A DNA stretch of 40,488 nt, taken from positions 1 to 40,488 of the IMG/VR virus record IMGVR_UViG_3300035670_000528; one strand, written 5' to 3'. The notes under the pieces were generated by a model, which did no database searches, was not told the DNA's origin, and worked only from the letters and a program-made list of their open reading frames with translations. Shown here in pieces: positions 32,638-39,652 of this stretch. This DNA comes from a virus. The translations under genes and the position numbers were made by a program. Positions within the stretch are counted from its first letter, which is position 1; each line of letters begins with the position of its first letter.

Positions 32638-33490
32638 AACTCACCTCAATTTCGCCTTCGCTTGCTGTAATTTCTCGCTGCTTCCAGATTGGCAACTCTG
32701 CATCCTCAATATCGTAACCATATCCGAACCACTCGCCAGTTTCCAGAGATACGCGGTAAATTTCCAATAAGCGTTCAACTTCTGATACGCCATATTCATA
32801 AATAACCTGGCTGCACTTATAAACTTTATTCAAAAATGGCGCGTCTGTTTCTTGCGCGAACCAGTAAAAAGGTGGCGGCTCTTGTAAGTCATACTCGCGC
32901 TGAATAACAATGCTGTATAACGCAGCCTGCAACCAGTATTCATAATTCGTTATTGCTTTTCCAAATCCGGCTGGTGATGCGTCTGCCGTTGTTTTTAAAT
33001 CAATAATTGCGCCATTAGGAAAATCTTTGCAAGGTTCAATCCAAATATCAGGGCGGATTTTAACTTTAACGCCGTTGATGTAAGAAATAAAAGATTGCTC
33101 AACAATTGGATAATTAGGCTTAACATCAAAGCCAATAAAATAATGACTATGAAAAACATCACGCAACGCCAATGCTAACTCGGAATCTTCTGATTTAATC
33201 GGAGTTTTACCACTAGCGACAATGTCTGCAAATAGCTGTTTGCCTTCTTTGGTGCGCGTGTCGATGCCGTCTGGTACTGTGACATATTGCTCGTCAAATA
33301 AATGCGGCTCAAGGCATGCTGTGTGAATCATAGTGCCGCGTAACATTGCCGCTGTAGGCTCTAATGGCTTGCGGTTAGGGTCAAGGTATGCCGCATAATA
33401 CTTTGCAGGCGCTTGGTTTAATAGTTTAAGCCCACTCGCGCCAATTGCTGGTAGTGAGTGGTATTCTTGGTTGGTTAGGGATTGTTTCAT
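32630..33490 (-). CDS. RecE-like PD-(D/E)XK exonuclease
   Basis: 286 residues. The start (LPAIGASGLKLLNQAPAKYYA) and RGTMIHTACLEP (residues 51-62) are typical of the exodeoxyribonuclease VIII/DUF3799 family. The active site is visible: His 56, Asp 148 (KIRPDIW) and the D-x-K of IIDLKTT (164-166). It resects 5' ends so that an annealing protein can act. Coupled by overlaps to both neighbours, heading the recombination operon. Confidence 0.9.
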   Translation of the reverse strand: MKQSLTNQEYHSLPAIGASGLKLLNQAPAKYYAAYLDPNRKPLEPTAAMLRGTMIHTACLEPHLFDEQYVTVPDGIDTRTKEGKQLFADIVASGKTPIKSEDSELALALRDVFHSHYFIGFDVKPNYPIVEQSFISYINGVKVKIRPDIWIEPCKDFPNGAIIDLKTTADASPAGFGKAITNYEYWLQAALYSIVIQREYDLQEPPPFYWFAQETDAPFLNKVYKCSQVIYEYGVSEVERLLEIYRVSLETGEWFGYGYDIEDAELPIWKQREITASEGEIEVSYV

Positions 33491-33717
33491 TCGCCTAACT
33501 CCTCGCTGATTTCATTCCAGAATTTAACCCCTTGTGGAGTTGTGCTCCAAATCATTACACCTAATAAGCATCCACAATAATAAAACGGCTGCAAACTCCT
33601 GCACTCCTTACTCATCAAATACTCAGCCGCTTCAAAGTTAATCTTTGCAACTTTTGAGATCAATTCAAGATAGGAGATAAAAGCCTCTTTGCTGCCGTGT
33701 TTTTCGCGGTATTTCAT
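33487..33717 (-). CDS. First gene of the minus-strand operon, hypothetical
   Basis: 76 residues, ATG 33717 with an excellent ribosome site (GGAGGTGAC). Helical N-terminal half (KEAFISYLELISKVAKINFEAAEYLM), then a Cys-containing aromatic stretch (FYYCGCLLGVMIW). No family recognised. Confidence 0.7.
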   Translation of the reverse strand: MKYREKHGSKEAFISYLELISKVAKINFEAAEYLMSKECRSLQPFYYCGCLLGVMIWSTTPQGVKFWNEISEELGE

Positions 33718-33753
33718 AATGTGTCACCTCCAATAAATTAAAAACGTATCGCT

Positions 33754-33802
33754 ATATTGCATGATAAAAAAATAAATTGCAATATTATTTTATACGCGGT
33801 AT
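33754..33802. promoter_or_regulatory. Divergent control region with dyads
   Basis: The 118-bp gap between divergent operons contains the perfect 8-bp inverted repeat ATATTGCA (33754-33761)/TGCAATAT (33778-33785) and the dyad ATAC-GCG-GTAT (33792-33802), which overlaps the plus promoter's -10 boundary. These are reasonable operator candidates for the RHH protein encoded next door. Confidence 0.5.
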
Positions 33803-33805
33803 GAT
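33777..33805 (+). promoter_or_regulatory. Putative early promoter (plus strand)
   Basis: TTGCAA (33777-33782), 17-nt spacer, TATGAT (33800-33805), 30 bp before the RHH gene. The -35 lies in the right arm of the inverted repeat and the -10 in the second dyad, so a bound regulator would block it. Confidence 0.55.
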
Positions 33806-33835
33806 AATTTACACTTTTAAACAATTGGATTAATT

Positions 33836-34015
33836 ATGACCGAAGAAAATCAACACGAAACACAGGTAAACGTGAGCATGAATCTGCCAGAATCACTTTT
33901 ACACCAGATTGATCGCGAAATTAAAGCTGAATTACAGCGTACTGGCGTTAAATTATATCGTAACCAGTTTGTTGCGCGGGCGGTTCGGGCTTGGGTGGAT
34001 GGGAAGAGATCATGA
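33836..34015 (+). CDS. Ribbon-helix-helix-like regulator
   Basis: 59 residues, ATG 33836; its TGA overlaps the ATG of the next gene. Polar N-terminus, then a beta strand (QVNVSMNLP) and two helices (SLLHQIDREIKAEL and RNQFVARAVRAWVDGK), the arrangement of MetJ/Arc/CopG-type repressors. First gene of the plus-strand early operon, directly beside dyads in the divergent promoter region, so autoregulation is likely. Confidence 0.72.
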   Translation: MTEENQHETQVNVSMNLPESLLHQIDREIKAELQRTGVKLYRNQFVARAVRAWVDGKRS

Positions 34016-34569
34016 AAATATTGGTGGCCTGCGAGTATTCTGGAACGGTTAGAGATGCTTTTATTAAGGCTGGGCATGATGCTATAAGCTGCGATTTATT
34101 GCCAACAGATAAGCCAGGGCCGCATTATCAAGGCGATGTTTTTGACATTATTAATGATAGATTTGATTTGATGCTTGCACACCCACCATGTACAGATTTG
34201 GCGGTAAGTGGAGCTAGGCATTTTGAAGCAAAACGAAAAGATGGAAGGCAGCAATCTTCAATTGATTTTTTTATGAAATTAATTAATGCAGACATTCCGA
34301 TGATTGCCGTAGAAAACCCTGTAAGCATTATGTCAACGATTTACAGAAAGCCTGACCAAATTATTCAACCTTGGCAATTCGGACATGGTGAAACAAAGGC
34401 CACATGCTTGTGGCTAAAAGGGTTAAACAAATTAATGCCAACTAATATTGTTGATGGCAGGGAGCAACGCATTCACAGATTGCCGCCAAGTGCCGACAGA
34501 TGGAAAATAAGGAGCAAAACATATCAAGGCATTGCTGATGCTATGGCTAGTCAATGGGGGAGTAAATGA
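34012..34569 (+). CDS. Short Dcm-like cytosine methyltransferase-fold protein
   Basis: 185 residues from ATG 34012 (overlap with the RHH stop). The start MKILVACEYSGTVRDAF and SCDLLP fit a Rossmann SAM-binding fold. HPPCTDLAVSG (57-67) is like motif IV of C5 methyltransferases, with the catalytic Cys 60, and ENP (101-103) is like motif VI. It is much shorter than normal C5 enzymes and has no target-recognition domain. Related phage proteins are common but their activity is unclear. Could protect phage DNA or have another substrate. Confidence 0.72.
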   Translation: MKILVACEYSGTVRDAFIKAGHDAISCDLLPTDKPGPHYQGDVFDIINDRFDLMLAHPPCTDLAVSGARHFEAKRKDGRQQSSIDFFMKLINADIPMIAVENPVSIMSTIYRKPDQIIQPWQFGHGETKATCLWLKGLNKLMPTNIVDGREQRIHRLPPSADRWKIRSKTYQGIADAMASQWGSK

Positions 34570-36092
34570 CCACAATCCTACGCCCCTACCAATCAAAAAT
34601 AGTTAAAGAAATATCCAAAGCCTACACCGTAGATAAATTAAAAGGCGTACTGCTTCAAAAGGGCACTGGTCTCGGCAAAACTCGCACGGCGGCTTATATC
34701 GTAGATAAATACGCCAGCACTGGTCGTCAGGTTTTATGGCTGGTGCATCGTGAGGAATTGCTAACACAGGCCGCGCTTACTTTTGCAGAAAACGGCATTA
34801 AGCATCGTCTGGTTTGCTCTAAATCTAGCGAGCGTGCCATTAAAGTTGAGGAATTTAAAGAATACGGCCGTTCTTTTGTGTCGCCTGATGCAATGGTTGT
34901 TATCGCCAGCATACAAACTATTGTTAGGCGCATAGACCAATTGTCCTGGCTTAATCCTGCTCAGATTGTTGCTGATGAGGCGCACCTGTCACTTGCTAGA
35001 ACATGGCGCGTAGTATTAGCTCGATGGCCTGATGCGCGTATTTTAGGTCTGACAGCTACGCCATCACGAAGCGATAAACAGTCATTCCATAAAGACGATG
35101 GCGGCTTGTATGAGGTTATGGTGACGGGGCCATCGACAAAAGAATCCGTCGAAATGGGCTACCTTGCGCCAATTGCAGTTTATGCGCCACCGATTAAGTT
35201 TAAAACTGGCGTAAAACAGAAAATTAAAGGCGGTGATTATGACCCTAAAACGCTCGAAGAAGAATTTGACGAGCCTGTAATTTATGGCGATGTTATAAAG
35301 CATTACAGGTTAATAAGCCTTGGTGAGCCTGCGATTGCTTTTTGTCCGACAATTAAGGTTGCTAAGAAATTTGCGCAAGAGTTTTGCGATGCTGGATTTA
35401 AAGCAATTTGCCTTGAAGGCGCAACGGACGACACTGAAAGAAGGCAGGCATTAAAGAAACTTGGGCGCGGGGAATTGGATGTTATATTCAACGTGAATCT
35501 GCTAATTGAGGGGACTGACATTCCATATGCAACGACGGTAATGTGGCTGCGTAGATCGTTGTCGATTATTGTTTATCTGCAAGGAACTGGAAGAGTTAGA
35601 AGGCCGCACCCATTGAAAAAAACGGCTAAAATGCTTGATTTTGTTGGCATAACTCAGATACACGGCATGCCTGATGATGATTTTGAATGGTCGCTTACTG
35701 GTGAGGTTAAGCGCATATACAAAAAGAACGATGACGACACGCCGGACGTTATTGTGCAGGTGTGTCCTAAGTGCCATTCAAAAGATAAGCCTAAGGCAGT
35801 ATGTTCTGTTTGCGGGCATGAATTTACAAGCAAAGAGCGCAAAGAGTTGGCTCAAGTTGAAGGCATGCTGGAATTAAAAACGCCAGAACAGAAAGAAGCA
35901 GAACGGCGAGCTGAGGAAATAGAAAAACGCCGAGAACGTTATGAAAAGTTAAACGAAGAAAAAGCTTGCAAAACATTGGAGGATTGGATTGCGTTAGGAA
36001 AGAAACGCGGGTATAAATTTAGTCTCCAATGGGCTGAGCATAGATGGCAAGCCCGCCAAGGTAAAGTTAAGCAGAATCAGATTGATTTTTAG
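34566..36092 (+). CDS. SF2 DNA/RNA helicase with zinc ribbon
   Basis: 508 residues. Motif I GTGLGKT (33-39), DEAH (137-140), motif III LTATP (162-166) and motif VI QGTGRVRR (339-346) are all present, so it should be active. A C4 zinc ribbon (Cys 400, 403, 413, 416) follows, then a basic coiled coil and a C-terminal segment. The phage DEAD/DEAH helicases of this type (similar to RecG/SNF2-like phage helicases) take part in replication restart or recombination. ATG 34566 overlaps the previous stop. Confidence 0.92.
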   Translation: MTTILRPYQSKIVKEISKAYTVDKLKGVLLQKGTGLGKTRTAAYIVDKYASTGRQVLWLVHREELLTQAALTFAENGIKHRLVCSKSSERAIKVEEFKEYGRSFVSPDAMVVIASIQTIVRRIDQLSWLNPAQIVADEAHLSLARTWRVVLARWPDARILGLTATPSRSDKQSFHKDDGGLYEVMVTGPSTKESVEMGYLAPIAVYAPPIKFKTGVKQKIKGGDYDPKTLEEEFDEPVIYGDVIKHYRLISLGEPAIAFCPTIKVAKKFAQEFCDAGFKAICLEGATDDTERRQALKKLGRGELDVIFNVNLLIEGTDIPYATTVMWLRRSLSIIVYLQGTGRVRRPHPLKKTAKMLDFVGITQIHGMPDDDFEWSLTGEVKRIYKKNDDDTPDVIVQVCPKCHSKDKPKAVCSVCGHEFTSKERKELAQVEGMLELKTPEQKEAERRAEEIEKRRERYEKLNEEKACKTLEDWIALGKKRGYKFSLQWAEHRWQARQGKVKQNQIDF

Positions 36093-36103
36093 TGGAGGTA
36101 AAT

Positions 36104-36319
36104 TTGTACGTAATCCTAGACCTAACCGAAACCCAGCAATCGCAGATTAACGCGCTACTGCTAGACAAATCACAAGATGGCCCTATCATCGCTCAGTGCT
36201 ATCCAGACGGTATTATTTGCCGAAAGATTAGTATTAAGATGGCTAAGCAGATTCAGGCGGATACAGGGCATATAGCAAGTAATACACATAAAACTTTGAA
36301 AGAGAGGATGGCGGAATGA
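36104..36319 (+). CDS. Small hypothetical protein with TTG start
   Basis: 71 residues. GGAGG (36094-36098) is 5 nt before TTG 36104, so the TTG is preferred over the GTG at 36092 that contains the ribosome site. Begins MYVILDLTETQQSQINALL, then GPIIAQCYPDGIICRKIS. Small alpha/beta domain, function unknown. Confidence 0.7.
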   Translation: MYVILDLTETQQSQINALLLDKSQDGPIIAQCYPDGIICRKISIKMAKQIQADTGHIASNTHKTLKERMAE

Positions 36320-36804
36320 AAATGCATAAGTGGCTAATGCGCTTCACAAAAAACAAGCCAATGCGCCTGATTGAAATTAATGGCGATCCATATTTAGAAC
36401 GCTATCACATCGCATCAATTTTCGGCTTCAAAATATGGCTGCATCGTTTTGTGCGTAAAGATTCAGAGCGGCACTTGCACAATCATGCATGGGGTGCATT
36501 ATCATTAATTTTAAACGGCGGCTATCGTGAAGTCGTCGCGCTTGATGGTTATCGCAACATGGATATTATTGATTATAAGCGTGGTCAGATTAACTTCATC
36601 CGCGCATCTAAGGCGCATCGTATTTTAGCTGTTGAGCCTAATACATGGACATTGTTTATTCGTGCGCCACGGTTAACGGATTACTGGTTTTTTATTGATG
36701 ATGAGGGGAAGTGGTCGCCTATGAAGTCGGCGGGGGATGAGTGGCAGAATCACGCACTGACCAGACCAGAAATTTACACCAATCGAGCAACATGGGAAAA
36801 CTAA
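36316..36804 (+). CDS. Cupin-like protein
   Basis: 162 residues. RHLHNHAWGALSLILNGGYRE (residues 52-72) has the three-His metal-site pattern of a cupin, followed by AHRILA and a second beta half. This group of small phage cupins is widespread; the substrate is unknown. Stop TAA overlaps the next ATG (TAATG). Confidence 0.78.
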   Translation: MKMHKWLMRFTKNKPMRLIEINGDPYLERYHIASIFGFKIWLHRFVRKDSERHLHNHAWGALSLILNGGYREVVALDGYRNMDIIDYKRGQINFIRASKAHRILAVEPNTWTLFIRAPRLTDYWFFIDDEGKWSPMKSAGDEWQNHALTRPEIYTNRATWEN

Positions 36805-36989
36805 TGCTACCTATAATCAAAAAAACCTACACCGTAATATCACCAGACGGCAACGAATATCCAGCAACTGGCTACGGTGTCGCGTGCCAGCTTGCGAGTG
36901 ATTTAGCAAAAAAACATAATTACTCAGCAATTTTTATTAAATTTAGCAAGGAAAACGAATGCACATCGACCACCAATACAAGCTCCTGA
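36804..36989 (+). CDS. Very small hypothetical protein
   Basis: 61 residues from ATG 36804, overlapping the cupin stop. Begins MLPIIKKTYTVISPDGNEYPATGYGVACQLASDLAKKH. Its C-terminus overlaps the thyA start by 31 nt. Probably a small beta/alpha regulatory or DNA-binding-like domain; no family. Confidence 0.65.
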   Translation: MLPIIKKTYTVISPDGNEYPATGYGVACQLASDLAKKHNYSAIFIKFSKENECTSTTNTSS

Positions 36990-37810
36990 TTAGCAAAATT
37001 CTGCAAACTGGTCACGATACGCATGATCGTACTGGCGTTGGTACTCGTGCAATTTTCGGCTATCAGATGCGGTTTAATCTTGCTGATGGATTTCCAGTAA
37101 TCACGCTTCGCAAAACTGCATGGAAATCAGCCATCGCTGAGATGATTGGATTCATGCGTGCATACGATAACGCGTCTCAGTTTCGTGAGTTGGGCTGCAA
37201 GTTTTGGGATGCAAACGCGCTTGCATATTCTGGCGGTGATGATTTAGGGGCTATATATGGCTGTCAGGCACGCGGATGGCTTAGGTCTGATGGAAATGGC
37301 GTACTAGATCAGGTTAAGGAAGTTTATGACCAGATACGCAACAATCCTACATCACGCCGTAAGCTGGTTTCACATTGGCGGCCTGATGAGTTTGCAAATA
37401 TGGCGTTACCTGCTTGCCATGCGTTTTATCAGTTTCATATTTCTGGTGACAAAATGTCATTGCAAGTTTATATGCGCTCAAACGATGTAATTTTGGGATT
37501 GCCTACAAACGTTGTCGGATATGCTTGGCTGCTTGAAGTTACGGCTTATATGTTTGGATATAAAGCGCATGAGTTGATTTATGACATTGGTGACGCACAT
37601 ATTTACCATAATCATATTGATGGCGCTAAGTTGATGATGCAGCGTAATGCGAGGAAGTTGCCAGTTTTTAAGTGCTCAATGTCTGCTCTTGATGCTATAT
37701 ATGATTACAAAAATAAAGAGCATGAAGTTTTTGATTGTTTAACGCCAGATATGTTTTTTATGGATGGCTACAAACACGGACAACCTATTAAGTTTGAGAT
37801 GGCGGTGTGA
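36959..37810 (+). CDS. thyA: Thymidylate synthase
   Basis: 283 residues, ATG 36959. Converts dUMP to dTMP with methylene-tetrahydrofolate. Visible ThyA features: DRTGVGTRAIFG (23-34), the arginines of NPTSRRKL (129-136), active-site Cys 153 in LPACHAFYQFH, and RSNDVILGLPTNVVGYA. Asn 184 is retained, which points to dUMP rather than dCMP (hydroxymethylases have Asp there). Supplies thymidine nucleotides for an AT-rich genome. Confidence 0.95.
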   Translation: MHIDHQYKLLISKILQTGHDTHDRTGVGTRAIFGYQMRFNLADGFPVITLRKTAWKSAIAEMIGFMRAYDNASQFRELGCKFWDANALAYSGGDDLGAIYGCQARGWLRSDGNGVLDQVKEVYDQIRNNPTSRRKLVSHWRPDEFANMALPACHAFYQFHISGDKMSLQVYMRSNDVILGLPTNVVGYAWLLEVTAYMFGYKAHELIYDIGDAHIYHNHIDGAKLMMQRNARKLPVFKCSMSALDAIYDYKNKEHEVFDCLTPDMFFMDGYKHGQPIKFEMAV

Positions 37811-37811
37811 T

Positions 37812-38189
37812 ATGGCGCAAAATACCGAATCGAAACTACAGAATGCAGGCCTAATAGCCATCGGAACCCGCCAAGACACACTTGCATGGCGGCAACAAGT
37901 AGGACAATTCCGCTATCTGCATAACGATGGGCGTATCAGTATTGGTGAGCCTGGAATGGCTGATTTGGGGCTAGTTGTTGCATGCACGATCACGCCGGAT
38001 ATGGTCGGGCGCGTGATCGGAGTAGCAGTTAACGCTGAATATAAAACTAACAAGCCAGGGAGCCGCCAAAGTAGTGAGCAGAAACTATGGCAGCTTGCTT
38101 TCGAATCGCGCGGCGGAGTTTATCGTGTTTGTAGGTCGCCGGATGATTTGGTTAAGTTGGTGGAAGATGTAAAACAAGGTAAATTCTAA
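37812..38189 (+). CDS. VRR-NUC domain nuclease
   Basis: 125 residues from ATG 37812. IGEPGMADLGLVVACT, then VAVNAEYKTNKPGSRQSSEQKLW and GGVYRVCRSPDDLV, match the phage VRR-NUC family of PD-(D/E)XK nucleases (catalytic Asp, then E-x-K, then Q). Such enzymes cut branched or nicked DNA in replication and recombination. Lies right after thyA. Confidence 0.85.
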   Translation: MAQNTESKLQNAGLIAIGTRQDTLAWRQQVGQFRYLHNDGRISIGEPGMADLGLVVACTITPDMVGRVIGVAVNAEYKTNKPGSRQSSEQKLWQLAFESRGGVYRVCRSPDDLVKLVEDVKQGKF

Positions 38190-38247
38190 CCAATGAGCAT
38201 TATCTTGATGGTAAGCTGGCTTAACTATTAATTTATTGGAGGTTGAT

Positions 38248-38544
38248 ATGAGTGATATTTGCAAGGCTGGTACGCTATTAATGGTAGATGGCGGGGAATA
38301 TTCTAGTTATGGGGTTACTGGTTTTTTTGTGGTGTTAAAAGATTTTAACCCAATGAAAGAGCTGGAAGAATATAAAAGCTCAAATAAAATTGACGATTAT
38401 TTTTATGATAATACAGATAAATATTTTGGTTCTTTAGTATCAAAAGGATATTTAGTTGATATTAATTATGCAAATTTATATCTTGGAGCTTATGGCGATC
38501 TAGAAAGTATTAAATATACTCCATTGTTTAACAAGGACGCATAA
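38248..38544 (+). CDS. Hypothetical protein
   Basis: 98 residues, ATG 38248 with GGAGG 5 nt upstream. Tyr- and Asp-rich (DDYFYDNTDKYFGSLVSKGYLVD). Markedly AT-rich coding sequence compared with its neighbours, hinting at recent acquisition. No family. Stop overlaps the next ATG (TAATG). Confidence 0.7.
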   Translation: MSDICKAGTLLMVDGGEYSSYGVTGFFVVLKDFNPMKELEEYKSSNKIDDYFYDNTDKYFGSLVSKGYLVDINYANLYLGAYGDLESIKYTPLFNKDA

Positions 38545-38684
38545 TGTACTACATCGGCGCATACTTTTTAATGGTTGCCATTTTCTGCGGAATATTGTCG
38601 TCGAAAGTTGGGTTTAATTTATTTGCTGCAATCGGCGCGGGTATTATCGCGTTGGCGGCTTTGATTGAGTGGGGGATGAAATGA
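38544..38684 (+). CDS. Very small membrane protein
   Basis: 46 residues (begins MYYIGAYFLMVAIFCGIL, ends LIEWGMK). ATG 38544 overlaps the previous stop, and its stop overlaps ATG 38681. Two hydrophobic helices separated by KVGFN. Packing with neighbours supports a real gene. Confidence 0.65.
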   Translation: MYYIGAYFLMVAIFCGILSSKVGFNLFAAIGAGIIALAALIEWGMK

Positions 38685-38716
38685 GTGTACAAGAAGATTT
38701 TTAGAGAGTTTTATTT

Positions 38717-39157
38717 GTGCCAAATTGGTTGAAATTTGATGCAAAAAGAAATCTTTACAGGCTATTCAAACAAGAAAATTTTCATAATGAAAGCGATCAA
38801 TACATGGATATGGTTCGCCAATGTATTAACCAAGCGTGGGATAAATGGCAGAATGTGGCCGCCCACTACGAAGCCGAGATATTGAAGCGTGATGCGCTGA
38901 TTGCGGAGAAGGATAAGGCGTTGAAAGCCGCGCAAGTGTCAATAGGTAGACTTACAAGCGATGAAGGCTCAATTCAGGAAGATTTTGACAATGAAGACAC
39001 TATACAGCATGCCCTCTCCCTAACCCATGACAGCGTGAGGTTGAAGCAATTGGGAAGCGTTAAAGAACATGGTGGTTCGATTGCTGTTTTCAATTGCATT
39101 GAACCTATTTCAGTTGGCACTAAGCTATACACCATCGTGAAAGGGGCAGAGGGATGA
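38717..39157 (+). CDS. Phage protein with amber-interrupted N-terminus
   Basis: 146 residues from GTG 38717: PNWLKFDAKRNLY, a Gln/Trp-rich helix (CINQAWDKWQNVAAHYEAE), a coiled coil and a C-terminal beta segment. The same frame begins at ATG 38681, which overlaps the preceding stop and has a strong ribosome site (TGGGGGATGAA). It reads MSVQEDF, then TAG at 38702, then RVLFVPNWLKFD without further stops. The natural start was probably 38681 and the amber codon is recent; otherwise translation restarts at the GTG. Small accessory protein of unknown function. Confidence 0.65.
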   Translation: MPNWLKFDAKRNLYRLFKQENFHNESDQYMDMVRQCINQAWDKWQNVAAHYEAEILKRDALIAEKDKALKAAQVSIGRLTSDEGSIQEDFDNEDTIQHALSLTHDSVRLKQLGSVKEHGGSIAVFNCIEPISVGTKLYTIVKGAEG

Positions 39158-39378
39158 TTGATTTTTATAAGTTCACTACAGGCGATGTTGTTGAATGTCA
39201 TTTATGCGACAGATGCGCCAGAAAATCAGGATTAGTTCAAAAGGATAAGGCTGATAGTAGCGTTAGTTCTTGGCTATGCAATGTTTGTGGTCACTACGGC
39301 ATCGGCTCTATGGCGCGTTGCTTGATCGGTGACTGGCTTATTTTAATACCGATAGCTTACACAAAGGCCACATCATGA
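39154..39378 (+). CDS. Small zinc-ribbon-like protein
   Basis: 74 residues, ATG 39154 overlapping the previous stop. Four Cys in CHLCDRCARKSG and WLCNVCGHYG form a likely zinc site, followed by a hydrophobic stretch (CLIGDWLILIPIAY). Unknown role. Confidence 0.7.
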   Translation: MIDFYKFTTGDVVECHLCDRCARKSGLVQKDKADSSVSSWLCNVCGHYGIGSMARCLIGDWLILIPIAYTKATS

Positions 39379-39452
39379 CCTACACCGAAGAAGAAAAGCA
39401 AGCTCACGAAGCCGAACGCATAGCCAGGTTGCTGGCGTTATTGGAGGTTTGA
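39375..39452 (+). CDS. Mini-protein (25 residues)
   Basis: 25 residues: MTYTEEEKQAHEAERIARLL plus five more. ATG 39375 overlaps the preceding stop and its TGA overlaps the next ATG at 39452. One amphipathic helix. It fits the coupled gene chain, but size leaves the call uncertain. Confidence 0.45.
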   Translation: MTYTEEEKQAHEAERIARLLALLEV

Positions 39453-39652
39453 TGAAGTTATTTGTACCGGATCACGAGGCTCACATACAGCATGCTTTTG
39501 AAAGATACGCCACCAATCGAGGCATGTCTCTTGAGCAAACGGCAGGCAGCTATAAAACACAAGCAACCAAATCAGCATGGCATGCTTGGTATTACTTGGC
39601 ACGCTTTGGAAACGATATTTTAAGGACTAACCATGACAAAAACACATATTAA
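39452..39652 (+). CDS. Small hypothetical protein
   Basis: 66 residues, ATG 39452 with GGAGG 4 nt upstream. Helical with Trp and His (HEAHIQHAFERYATNRGMSLEQ, then KSAWHAWYYLARFG). The 20-nt overlap with the next gene is typical here. Function unknown. Confidence 0.65.
   Translation: MKLFVPDHEAHIQHAFERYATNRGMSLEQTAGSYKTQATKSAWHAWYYLARFGNDILRTNHDKNTY

Noticed and set aside
38717-39157. Genome-wide reassignment of TAG as a sense codon
   Set aside because: TAG ends other well-packed genes such as those at 3940 and 22471, and core genes show no in-frame TAG.
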